Shown here: positions 53,789-62,657 of the stretch, one piece after another
Position numbering within the stretch: the first letter of the stretch is position 1
Layout: the number at the start of each line of letters is the position of its first letter
Assembly (NCBI RefSeq): GCF_021083645.1
Contig: NZ_JAJNRQ010000001.1
Location: 186,001-250,000 of the forward strand
Direction: 5' to 3'
Origin: Schaalia sp. lx-260
GTDB taxonomy: Bacteria; Actinomycetota; Actinomycetes; Actinomycetales; Actinomycetaceae
DNA length: 64,000 nucleotides
Translations under genes and position numbers: made by a program
Notes under the pieces: generated by a model
The model's input: only the letters and a program-made list of their open reading frames with translations
What the model was told of the DNA's origin: nothing
Database searches by the model: none

Positions 53789-55741
53789 TCATACCCGCAT
53801 CAATAAACGCTGGAAAAAACCACCAGGAATTTCGCGTAACTGTGCGGCCGTACCATTTTCAACAAGGCGACCTGCATCAATAACAAGAACAGGGGCCTCA
53901 TCAGGAATACGATTCACATGATGCGAAATCTCAAGAACTGTCAAACGAGGATACGTTTGACGTAAACGCTGCCGAATAAGACGCGCAGTCTCCTCATCTA
54001 ACTGGCTGGTCGCCTCATCTAAAATCAGCACATCAGGGGCACAAACCAAAGCACGTGCAATAGCCAACCGCTGCATTTGGCCGCCCGACACATTCACACC
54101 CTCAGTAGCAATAGGCTGAAGCAAACCATCCGTATGGGAACGAACCCACTGGTCTAAACCGACAACATGGAGAGCTTCCCACAGTTTGTCCTCATGCGCC
54201 TCAGGATTGGACAGCAATAAATTCTCTTTCACAGAAGCTGATAAAAGCGACGGCCTTTGCACGACAAGAGCCACACGAGAGCGCAACTGTGCGAGCGGAT
54301 AATCAGACAATGCAATCCCACGATACGTAATTGAGCCACGTTCAGGATCCCAACCACGTGCCAAAAGCGCGCCGATCGTTGATTTCCCACTACCTGAAAC
54401 ACCAGCAACATACGTCCATGAGCCTTCAGGTAATTCCATAGAAATATCGTGCACATGTTCTGTACGGCCGTCATAACTAAAAAAGACAGAACGCATCGCC
54501 ATCACAGGTGAGCCCGGCTCAGTATCTGTGCTAGGAAAATCAGAAAGAGAAGGTGACACAGCAGCCCCACCCTTGCTGCCACAGGAATTCGTTACGCTAT
54601 TTTCCCCAGAAAAATGCGACTTAACGTCTACCGGCGGCTTATCGGTCACCAACGGAAGGGTTTCAATGGTACGGCGAACACGTTCAGCTGATGCAATGGC
54701 TTCATCTAAGCCATCAACGAAATCATCGACTCCACGCAAAGGCGCCCACAACGACACCCACATCAAAAGAAGCGAGACAAAATGTAAAGCCAACTCGGAC
54801 AAATGCGCCCCTTGAGACAGGGGAGCAGCATAGGCGCTGAAAGCCCCTACAAGAGCAATAAGAGCGCCCAATTCCACACTCAGCAGAAGGCCAGAACGCA
54901 CACTCGAACGTAAACGAATACGACGACGAACAGCCTCAGCTTGTTTTTCTGCGTGTCGCCACTGAGAAAGCCGGTGATCTTCCGCCCCGAAACTCAAGAT
55001 TTCACGCACCCCCTGAATGGAATCACCAAGGTGTGTAGCAATCTGAGCGTGACATTCAGCTAAAAGCTGCTGGTCGCGCCAAGAAAGAAGTCGTCCCACA
55101 GATGGTAAACACACCATCAGCAGCGAAGCTGCTCCCATGATTACTGCATATACCCAACCGTAGGTATTTCCTGCCCACACAATGACAATCGTGGGGACAA
55201 TAATGGCAGATAAAGCCGGTGGAATAGTATGAGCAAAAAAGACCTCAACGCGATCAATGTCGCGGGTAGCGCGTTCGCTGAGTTCGGCGGCAGCATTACC
55301 TTTCGTGATCGCAGGAGCTTGCGGAACAATCGCCCGGTAAAATTCGGTGCGCAACCGAGCCAACATCGTAAAAGCAACCCAATGCCCTGCGTAATGTTCC
55401 AGGTAACGCAGCAAAGCTTTGACCAGTGACAGGCCGAGCATCCACATCAGCACGGCAGATAAAGGTAAAGACAAAAGAGCTTCGTGTAACGAGGAAAGCG
55501 GCACATTCCCACGTGACGCAAAAACACTTTCAGATGAAAAAGTCCCAATATAATCCCAGTAGGCCTTGTACACAGAAAAACTGGCCAGCACGAGAATAGC
55601 GGTCATGAGCAGCTGATTTGCTATCCGCGCACAGATTGACAAGCCCCACATGAAACGAACGCCACCAGTGCGGGTGAGCAGCCACCCCAAAATGGACATC
55701 TGCGAACTACGCTCAGAAGCGGTTTGAAGGTTCTTATTCAT
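53789..55741 (-). CDS. ABC exporter half-transporter (permease + ATPase), second subunit
   Basis: A 650-residue fused membrane/ATPase protein. Six membrane segments occupy residues ~25-330. The ATPase shows Walker A GVSGSGKSTIGALL, Q-loop LVVQRPSLLSASVKENLLL, signature NVSGGQMQRLAIARAL, Walker B VLILDEATSQLDEET and the H-loop EISHHVN. A polar insert at residues ~380-420 (SHFSGENSVTNSCGSKGGAAVSPSLSDFPSTDTEPGS) joins the two halves. Its ATG overlaps the stop of the first subunit by four bases (ATGA), so the two are made together and probably form a heterodimer. Substrate unknown; CydDC-like, siderophore and drug exporters share this layout. Confidence 0.92.
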   Translation of the reverse strand: MNKNLQTASERSSQMSILGWLLTRTGGVRFMWGLSICARIANQLLMTAILVLASFSVYKAYWDYIGTFSSESVFASRGNVPLSSLHEALLSLPLSAVLMWMLGLSLVKALLRYLEHYAGHWVAFTMLARLRTEFYRAIVPQAPAITKGNAAAELSERATRDIDRVEVFFAHTIPPALSAIIVPTIVIVWAGNTYGWVYAVIMGAASLLMVCLPSVGRLLSWRDQQLLAECHAQIATHLGDSIQGVREILSFGAEDHRLSQWRHAEKQAEAVRRRIRLRSSVRSGLLLSVELGALIALVGAFSAYAAPLSQGAHLSELALHFVSLLLMWVSLWAPLRGVDDFVDGLDEAIASAERVRRTIETLPLVTDKPPVDVKSHFSGENSVTNSCGSKGGAAVSPSLSDFPSTDTEPGSPVMAMRSVFFSYDGRTEHVHDISMELPEGSWTYVAGVSGSGKSTIGALLARGWDPERGSITYRGIALSDYPLAQLRSRVALVVQRPSLLSASVKENLLLSNPEAHEDKLWEALHVVGLDQWVRSHTDGLLQPIATEGVNVSGGQMQRLAIARALVCAPDVLILDEATSQLDEETARLIRQRLRQTYPRLTVLEISHHVNRIPDEAPVLVIDAGRLVENGTAAQLREIPGGFFQRLLMRV

Positions 55742-57555
55742 GACTGGGCTCCATCAACTTCCGTCAAAGAACGATTACTGAGGGCATAGACGCGATCCGC
55801 GTCAGCAAGTGCGCTTTGCCGATGCGCAATCATCAGGACAGTGCGCTGATGGGCTACTCGCTGTAAAGCGTTGACGATCAGCGCTTCACCGCTCAGATCT
55901 ACTTGAGATGTTGGCTCATCCAAAATGATAAGTGGCGCATGTGTGAGGAATACGCGAGCGATAGCAAGACGCTGAGCTTGCCCACCTGACAGGCAAGAAC
56001 CACGATCACCAATGACAGTGTTCAAACCGTGGGGGAAAGCACGTACCTCATCGCCAAGATTCGCATAATCAAGCGCTTCGTATAGTTCAGCGTCACTGGC
56101 CTGTGGAGAAGCTAAACGCAGATTCTCTGCGATGGTGTCATTCAACAGGTAAGTGCGTTGTTCAACAACAGCAATCCGTTGAGCCAAAACGCGACGTGTC
56201 AGAGTAGTAATATCATCACCCTGTATGTAAACCTGTCCATGCGTGGGCTGAATATACCCTTGTATGAGGGAAGAAAGTGTTGATTTCCCAATTCCAGATG
56301 GGCCGACCAGCCCCACTTTTTGACCCTCGACAATTTCCCACGTCACATTTTCAAGTAGAGCAGGGGCCTCATCCCAAGAAACTGTCACATCCTGCAAAAA
56401 GACAGCAGGTGGTTCAGAAGAAAAATCTGCTGGCCTATCGTGCTGATTCTGAGAGGAAACACCAGCAGCGGAAGCAACATTTTCACGTGCAACACGAGGA
56501 ACAGCATCTGCTTCATACAAGAAAGCACTGAACTGTTTTTGAGTGGCACGCCCCCCGATACCGATATAGAAAAACTGGCCTATAAGATCAACAGGAGCTA
56601 CCAGAAGCACAGTCAAAATAAAGAAAGACAGGACTTGCCCGACGCTCAAACTTCCAGCAGAGATCCCGCGAACACTCAGCACAGTAACCAGTACGAACGC
56701 TGCCAATGAAAACACAATATCCATGAAGAAAATCAATAATTGATTACCAGCAAGCAACTTCATAATACGGATACGATGACGCTCATTTTCTTGCGCTAAA
56801 GAATCAGCGTAACTATCGCCAGCGCCAGCATAAACCAGTGACTCTAACGCATTGATACCCTGCAAAAATGATTGCCTGAGCTTCATCTGCGATTCACGGA
56901 ATTTTTGACCTGTGCGCGCTGTCGTATGAGTAAAAATTCGCACGAGAATAGGGCCAATAATGATGAGGGCCGCCATCAGTAGCGCAGGTATGAGCCCCAC
57001 GGTCCCAGCAATTGCGATACATACGATCAGAGGGGAAGTTAAAGAAGCAACAGTTGCCGACAAGAAACCACCACGATAACGAGCCGCCCGCATAGCTCCA
57101 TTCGTTGCAAGATCAAGGATTTGTCCCGCACGTTCACGGATACGCAACGGCCCTAATGTGAAACATGCGCGTTGGCTCAACTCTCGAAATACTCGCTCCG
57201 TATGCGATTGTGTGCGCAATGAATGAGCAGTAGCCAACGCTCCAGCACAACCCGCGACACTAACGGATAGGACGGCGAGCAACCACCAGAAAAAGGGCAG
57301 AGAATACCCATGCAATATGAAATCAAGACCCTGACCAACAAGAACCGCAAGGGAGCAGGAAGCTGAAACTGTGACCCATCGGTACGCGATTTGCCGGAAA
57401 TTTTCTTTTCGAGGAACAATCCCCTGAACTAAAGGATGCAAAGGAGTTTTTGCTGAACTCGTATCAGGCAAAGATGTTCTAGCAGCAGAATCAGACGAAA
57501 ACGCATGACGAGCAGATGAGCTTGCCGCCGGCATATGCGTACCATTGCGAGGCAT
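55738..57555 (-). CDS. ABC exporter half-transporter (permease + ATPase), first subunit
   Basis: A 605-residue fused exporter. The N-terminal ~50 residues are Ser/Ala-rich and cytosolic. The membrane domain spans residues ~60-330. The ATPase has Walker A GPSGIGKSTLSSLIQGY, Q-loop VVEQRTYLLNDTIAENLRL, signature CLSGGQAQRLAIARVF, Walker B LIILDEPTSQVDLSGEAL and H-loop LMIAHRQSAL. The start at 57555 is chosen for AAGGGAG 8 bases upstream, over a GTG at 57582. It is the upstream member of the pair. Both ATP sites look complete in the visible motifs, unlike many degenerate heterodimers. Confidence 0.92.
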   Translation of the reverse strand: MPRNGTHMPAASSSARHAFSSDSAARTSLPDTSSAKTPLHPLVQGIVPRKENFRQIAYRWVTVSASCSLAVLVGQGLDFILHGYSLPFFWWLLAVLSVSVAGCAGALATAHSLRTQSHTERVFRELSQRACFTLGPLRIRERAGQILDLATNGAMRAARYRGGFLSATVASLTSPLIVCIAIAGTVGLIPALLMAALIIIGPILVRIFTHTTARTGQKFRESQMKLRQSFLQGINALESLVYAGAGDSYADSLAQENERHRIRIMKLLAGNQLLIFFMDIVFSLAAFVLVTVLSVRGISAGSLSVGQVLSFFILTVLLVAPVDLIGQFFYIGIGGRATQKQFSAFLYEADAVPRVARENVASAAGVSSQNQHDRPADFSSEPPAVFLQDVTVSWDEAPALLENVTWEIVEGQKVGLVGPSGIGKSTLSSLIQGYIQPTHGQVYIQGDDITTLTRRVLAQRIAVVEQRTYLLNDTIAENLRLASPQASDAELYEALDYANLGDEVRAFPHGLNTVIGDRGSCLSGGQAQRLAIARVFLTHAPLIILDEPTSQVDLSGEALIVNALQRVAHQRTVLMIAHRQSALADADRVYALSNRSLTEVDGAQS

Positions 57556-57888
57556 TTCAGTGTCTCCCTTGGAATCAATCACCTAATGGTGGGGCGCTCG
57601 CACTATAGCCGCGTGCAAATGAGGCGTGTCCTCAGCGTTCACATGTGGGCCTTATGGAGGGTGACCTGCGCCGGTGCGATAGAGGCAGTAAGGACTTACC
57701 TATTTTTCTGCGTATCTACATACAAGGCTATGGTTACCCTCAGTACGAACCTTCCTAGGGTATCGTCTGAATGAGCCACGCGATAGTGCCCAAAAGCTAT
57801 TCTGACGTTCCGTAATAAAGTGTCTGAACAATGTCACAAAGACTAAGACTTGACATATGCGCATACCTGCGAGCTGATATATAAAAAA
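57556..57888. other. Intergenic region upstream of the ABC exporter
   Basis: About 330 bases with no recognisable gene. It must carry the promoter of the exporter operon on the minus strand. The only palindrome seen is the short TATGCGCATA (57856-57865). Confidence 0.4.
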
Positions 57889-57922
57889 CTTCCGTGTTTC
57901 CAAGAAACTGAAAACACGGAAG
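57889..57922 (-). terminator. Terminator of the DUF5067-like gene
   Basis: CTTCCGTGTTT (57889-57899) pairs with AAACACGGAAG (57912-57922). Reading on the minus strand it is followed by TTTTTTATATAT. Confidence 0.9.
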
Positions 57923-57938
57923 CTCACGTGGACAATTG

Positions 57939-58768
57939 CTACTGCAAGGGGAATTCCTTGGAGAATTTATCGCCAGAGAATGTCCCTGAAATCTTCACAG
58001 TTACCGGTGAAGTTTCATCTGAGAGCACGTAGCCTTTCACAAAGCCCAATGTTCCGCCCGGCTGAATTTCTTTCATCATGTCGGTAGCATCATAACCTTC
58101 AGGTTTTTCACTGAAATAGATGGCACTATCTAACTCAACACCATTTTGGAAGACCTGAATGCGGTAATCAAAAATATTGGATTCTTTATCCTTCTGATTA
58201 TTCGTTACTTCCAGCCCCACAGCGACAGTGGGCTTTGATTCATGGTCAGCAACTGACTTAGTAACGGAAGTAATCTTGATGTGGTACTTGCCGTCAGCAA
58301 CATCACCTTCAGCTGCCTCAGCGTCAGAAGCGGTTTTTGCTGCAGTGTTGGCTGGTTTTTCGGCAGGAGCAGACTCCGCCTTATCTGATTGAGCTGAGGT
58401 GCTTCGTGCAGAAACAGAGGACTGTAATGACTCTGCTGCTGAGTTCAATGCTTTAGCAAATAAATGCTGTGTGCCAAGGGTAATTGCGATACTCAAAACA
58501 GCTACGACAACAGTCGCGATAGCAAGGCCCCTGCCTTGACGCTTTCCTTGTGGTTTAGTGGCAATGACAGCGACAATGCCGAGGATCAGGGCAATCCCGC
58601 CAAGGAAGAAAGCGAAATTATTAATGATCGGAACCCAACTGATGACTAGCGCAAGAATGCCAAGGATGAGGCCAGCGATTCCAGAAACGGTTGTTGACTT
58701 GTGAGTAGCTCCATTGCTATACGTTGGTGAAACACCGCTCTCAGGAACTACAGGGGGGGGGTACTCAT
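57939..58768 (-). CDS. Phase-variable (OFF) membrane protein with DUF4190- and DUF5067-like parts
   Basis: The ATG at 58768 has GGAGG 8 bases upstream. Translation runs ATG-AGT, then a run of nine C residues, and meets TAG at codon 7. The frame one base over is open from the C-run to a stop at 57939. With ten (or seven) C residues the product is an intact ~276-residue protein: a proline-rich start (MSTPPPPVVPESGVSPTYSNG), three membrane segments (SGIAGLILGILALVISWVP; FAFFLGGIALILGIVAVIA; AIATVVVAVLSIAITLGTQ), a Ser/Ala/Glu-rich linker, and an extracellular DUF5067-like domain (YHIKITSVTKSVADHE ... VAVGLEVTNNQKDKESN ... QPGGTLGFVKGYVLSD). The body has no other defect, so recent or reversible inactivation is more likely than decay. 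Function unknown. Confidence 0.85.
58753..58761 (-). repeat. Homopolymer C9 (G9 on plus strand) in the coding start
   Basis: Nine C residues on the coding strand, beginning within codon 3. Count modulo three decides the frame: n = 7 or 10 is ON, 8 or 9 is OFF. In the present state no start codon exists in the open frame between the upstream TAA and the tract. Confidence 0.9.
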
Positions 58769-59017
58769 ATTGTTATCCTCCGAGGTCGAAAAGCCCTCAA
58801 AGCGTAGGGCTGTTAGTGAGTATAGTGTTTTTTCGCTGTACGGGAAAGTAAGAACAAAGTAAGAACGCTGTCTGAGCGAGTATGTAACGACGAGATTATT
58901 TCAGGCCCTGTGAAACAGTACGCAAAAACTTGGAAGAATCTCATGGGCTGAAAGTCCCAAAAAATCTGGATTGCGGTATATAGTGGACAAGTACGTTTCC
59001 CCTCAAGGAGGTCAAAG
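58769..59017. other. Divergent intergenic region upstream of putA
   Basis: 249 bases holding the ribosome binding site of the phase-variable gene (minus) and the promoter and leader of putA (plus). No known riboswitch or gene is recognised. Confidence 0.4.
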
Positions 59018-62000
59018 ATGTCTTTCTTGTCCGATCGAATCGATCGTGCAGTTACACAAGCTCACGCATGGATCGAGGCATCTCGGCAATATCCCACACC
59101 CCGCTCTGCGCAACTACTCGCGGAAGTACTCGACCACCCAGACGGCCTCGAATACACCGTCGCCTTCGTTGATGACGTGATTCGACCTGAAGACAAAAAA
59201 GTTGCAGCCGCCCACCTGAAAAACCTCGCACAGAAAGACACCTCTTTCTTACCTTCCTACCTGAGCGCCCCCGCAGCTATTGGCGGCCGCCTCGCTCCTT
59301 TAGCGCCCAAACTTGCCGCCGCAACAGCAAATAAAGTATTCGCTGCCCTCGTCGGAGATCTAGTCCTCGATGTCACACCCGACAAACTCGGCCGCGCAAT
59401 AGCGAAACTTCGTGCAGACGGCTCACGACTCAACCTGAACCTCCTAGGCGAAGCAGTCCTCGGTGACGAAGAAGCAGCCCGCCGTATGGCTGACACGCGA
59501 GAACTCATTGAACGAGACGACGTGGATTACGTTTCACTGAAAGTATCCGCAGTTATTGGCCCACACGCGCCTTTCGGACACGCCGCAGCAGTGAAAGACG
59601 CAGTTGAAAAACTGCTCCCCATGTACCGGATAGCAAAAGAAAAAAACACTTTCATCAACCTTGACATGGAAGAATACAAAGACCTCGACCTGACAATCGA
59701 TGTCTTTACACGCATCCTTGATATGGAGGAATTCCTACACTACCGCGCCGGTATCGTGCTACAAGCCTATTTACCTGACACTCTTGAACGCCTCAACTAC
59801 CTCACACAATGGTCTCAAGCTCGCCGCGCACGCGGAGGCGCTCCCATTAAAGTCCGGATCGTTAAAGGCGCGAACCTATCAATGGAACGAGTCGATGCCA
59901 TCATTCACGGCTGGGAACTCACAGTACAACCCTCCAAATGCGACACAGACGCGAACTACTTAACCGTCCTTGATACGGCCCTCACACCTGAACGACTGGA
60001 CGCAGTCAATATTGGAATCGCAGGGATGAACCTCTTTACCATCGCCTTCGGACTGGAAACAATGCGCGAACGCGGCGTAACCAGCGGTGTGGACTTCGAA
60101 ATGCTTTCAGGTATGGCAACACCACAATCTCACGCAATACGTGACACCGTAGGGTCGGTCCTGTACTACGTCCCAGTTGTCCGGCCAGAAGAATACGACG
60201 TAGCAGTGGCCTACCTTGTTCGACGACTCGAAGAAAATGCAACCCCTGATAACTTCATGTCGAATGTTTTTGACCTGGATACCGCCGACACGGTCCTCCT
60301 TGAAGAACAACGCTTCCGCCGAGCTGCCGACCAAGCGGAAAAACTCATCCACGGGCCTCGTCGTAAACAAAATCGCTGTGAAGGCACAGAACTTTTACCC
60401 GGTGTTGAGAACTCACGCGACACAGACCCATCACTGCACGCCAATATTGCCTGGGCAGAGGACATCGCGAGCCGAGTAACAACTTCACGTTTAGGTGAAG
60501 ATATTGTTGCTGAACACACCGTGAACTCCCCCGAAGAAGCAGAAAACCTTGTAGCCTCTGTAGCAAAAGCCGCGCAAAAATGGGCACAAACCCCCGCAGC
60601 GCAACGCGCAGAAATCCTACGGAACGTCGCGCAATCTTTCGAGGACCACCGAGCAGAACTCATCGAAGTCGCCGCAAGCGAAGCAGGGAAAGCTGTCGAT
60701 CAAGGTGACGTGGAAGTTTCTGAGGCCGTTGACTTTGCCACCTATTACGCGCAACTGGCTCTTGACCTTGAAGCCCTCGAAGGCGCTGAATACACGCCCG
60801 TCAAAACCACGCTCATCACACCACCATGGAACTTCCCGCTTTCCATACCTGCTGGTGGTGTACTTGCAGCTCTCGCATCAGGCTCAGGGGCCATTTTGAA
60901 GCCAGCGAACCTGACCCAACGCACTGGCGCCTACATCGCTCACCTGATGTGGGAAGCCGGTGTACCACGTGACGTTCTGGCCTTAGCAATTGCCGCTGAA
61001 AACGTGTGCGGACAAACCCTGGTTGAAAAATCCGATCAAGTAATCCTCACAGGATCTATCGACACCGCACGTCTTTTCCGCTCATGGCGACCAAACCTAC
61101 GCCTATTTGCTGAAACATCAGGGAAAAACTCAATCATTGTGACACCGCACGCAGATATCGACCTCGCGGTGAAAGACGTTGTTGCTTCCGCTTTCGGGCA
61201 CGCCGGACAAAAATGCTCAGCCGCGTCCTTAGTGATTCTCGTAGGCTCGGTCGGATACTCACGTCGCTTCCAACGTCAGCTCATTGATGCGGTTCGTTCC
61301 TTGAAACTAGGCTACCCTGATGATCTTTCAGCGCAAATGGGGCCAATGGTTGAAGCACCTCACGGCAAACTGCTCAGCGGCCTGACAACTCTAGGTGAAG
61401 GCGAAGCATGGGCAATCAAACCACGCCAGATCAGCGATACGCTGTGGAGCCCAGGCGTGCGCGTCAATGTGAAACCTGGCAGCGAATACCACCTGACAGA
61501 ATACTTCGGTCCGATCCTTGGTGTTATGCGCGCTGATACGTTAGAGCAAGCTATGCAATGGCAAAATGCGGTGGATTTCGGCCTGACAGCAGGTATCCAC
61601 TCGCTGGAGCCCACCGAAGTAGAAATCTGGCTTGCAGGTGTCGAAGCTGGAAACGTATACATCAACCGCACCATCACCGGAGCAATTGTGCGTCGTCAGC
61701 CCTTCGGCGGCTGGAAACGCTCATGCGTGGGGAGCGGAACGAAAGCTGGAGGGCCGAACTACCTGATCGGCCTCGGCCATGTCAAAGATGCTCCACTGGC
61801 ACCTACAGGACGTTCTTTGAATATCCCGATCTTCCGCAAGACTTTAAGTGCCATTACTCAATGCCCACATGCAGATACGGACCGTATAACAGCCATGCTT
61901 GAAAGCATGGAGGAAGCTATCGCCACGCATTTTTGTGCTGAAGATGTCTGTGCTTTAGGTGTAGAAAAGAACGTCCTGCGATATCTGCCAGAAGAAAATG

Positions 62001-62407
62001 TAGTGATCCGTGGCGGTGACAACCTCACCGATGCTATAGCTCTTGCGGTAGGCGCGTTAGCGGTCGGCGCAACACCAGTACTGTCATGTGCCACAGAGAT
62101 GCCACGCCCAATGGCTGAATTCCTACAAGAAAACGGGGTGAATGTGCTGACGGAAAGCGCTGAGGTTTTCCTGAACCGAGCAGCGGCTTTAGCACATAAC
62201 CCACGCGGTGTGCGCTACCGTGTACTCGATGGGCAAGCTGACGCTGTAGCACAAGCAGTTCAGGGGAGTGTTGATGTTGCTATTTACTCTGAACCGGTGA
62301 CTCACTGTGGTCGTGTTGAACTGTTGCCTTTCCTGAAAGAACAGTCAGTATCAGCAACAAATCATCGTTTCGGTAATCCGACGCAATTGCTCAACGGAAT
62401 TCTCTGA
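59018..62407 (+). CDS. putA: Bifunctional proline dehydrogenase / P5C dehydrogenase
   Basis: A 1129-residue enzyme oxidising proline to glutamate in two steps. The FAD proline dehydrogenase barrel spans ~90-440 (DYVSLKVSAVIGPHAPFG, FINLDMEEYKDLDLT, GIVLQAYLPDTLE, PIKVRIVKGANLSMERVD, VDFEMLSGMATPQSHAIRD). The aldehyde dehydrogenase part spans ~500-960 (TPPWNFPLSIPAGGVLAALASGSGAILKPA, FAETSGKNSIIV, and the catalytic Cys in FGHAGQKCSAASLVIL). A ~170-residue C-terminal domain completes it. No DNA-binding N-terminal domain is present, so it does not regulate itself as in E. coli. AAGGAGG lies 6 bases before the ATG. Confidence 0.96.
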   Translation: MSFLSDRIDRAVTQAHAWIEASRQYPTPRSAQLLAEVLDHPDGLEYTVAFVDDVIRPEDKKVAAAHLKNLAQKDTSFLPSYLSAPAAIGGRLAPLAPKLAAATANKVFAALVGDLVLDVTPDKLGRAIAKLRADGSRLNLNLLGEAVLGDEEAARRMADTRELIERDDVDYVSLKVSAVIGPHAPFGHAAAVKDAVEKLLPMYRIAKEKNTFINLDMEEYKDLDLTIDVFTRILDMEEFLHYRAGIVLQAYLPDTLERLNYLTQWSQARRARGGAPIKVRIVKGANLSMERVDAIIHGWELTVQPSKCDTDANYLTVLDTALTPERLDAVNIGIAGMNLFTIAFGLETMRERGVTSGVDFEMLSGMATPQSHAIRDTVGSVLYYVPVVRPEEYDVAVAYLVRRLEENATPDNFMSNVFDLDTADTVLLEEQRFRRAADQAEKLIHGPRRKQNRCEGTELLPGVENSRDTDPSLHANIAWAEDIASRVTTSRLGEDIVAEHTVNSPEEAENLVASVAKAAQKWAQTPAAQRAEILRNVAQSFEDHRAELIEVAASEAGKAVDQGDVEVSEAVDFATYYAQLALDLEALEGAEYTPVKTTLITPPWNFPLSIPAGGVLAALASGSGAILKPANLTQRTGAYIAHLMWEAGVPRDVLALAIAAENVCGQTLVEKSDQVILTGSIDTARLFRSWRPNLRLFAETSGKNSIIVTPHADIDLAVKDVVASAFGHAGQKCSAASLVILVGSVGYSRRFQRQLIDAVRSLKLGYPDDLSAQMGPMVEAPHGKLLSGLTTLGEGEAWAIKPRQISDTLWSPGVRVNVKPGSEYHLTEYFGPILGVMRADTLEQAMQWQNAVDFGLTAGIHSLEPTEVEIWLAGVEAGNVYINRTITGAIVRRQPFGGWKRSCVGSGTKAGGPNYLIGLGHVKDAPLAPTGRSLNIPIFRKTLSAITQCPHADTDRITAMLESMEEAIATHFCAEDVCALGVEKNVLRYLPEENVVIRGGDNLTDAIALAVGALAVGATPVLSCATEMPRPMAEFLQENGVNVLTESAEVFLNRAAALAHNPRGVRYRVLDGQADAVAQAVQGSVDVAIYSEPVTHCGRVELLPFLKEQSVSATNHRFGNPTQLLNGIL

Positions 62408-62439
62408 CCTTCATACTTCTGTTTTCCTTTGCACCGGTG

Positions 62440-62468
62440 GGGCAGGGTCCTTCGTGGCTCTGCCCTGC
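62440..62468 (+). terminator. Candidate terminator after putA
   Basis: GGGCAG pairs with CTGCCC (with an alternative GCAGGG/CCCTGC register), followed by TTCTTA. It is short, and its position 30 bases after the stop fits putA. Confidence 0.55.
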
Positions 62469-62657
62469 TTCTTACATTGATAGGGATTTTATGTGCCTTA
62501 AAAATGTACTTCCTCGGCGCTTCCAAGAGACTGAATGAATCAGGCGCACTACCGTTAAAGGGTGCCTACGTTTTTTTCACGTCCAACAAGTGTAAATACG
62601 CGACATGCAGATACAGCGGCCACTGAAAAAAGCCTGACATCTGATCGTCCTTTCGCT

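Noticed and set aside
57939-58496. Treating the DUF5067-like gene as a short protein starting at the TTG at 58496
   Set aside because: That TTG lies within a membrane segment, lacks a ribosome binding site, and the same frame stays open for 85 codons upstream to the C-tract with coherent membrane-protein sequence.
62429-62626. 65-codon frame after putA with a hydrophobic stretch
   Set aside because: It starts at a TTG inside the likely putA terminator, has no ribosome binding site and no recognisable features.
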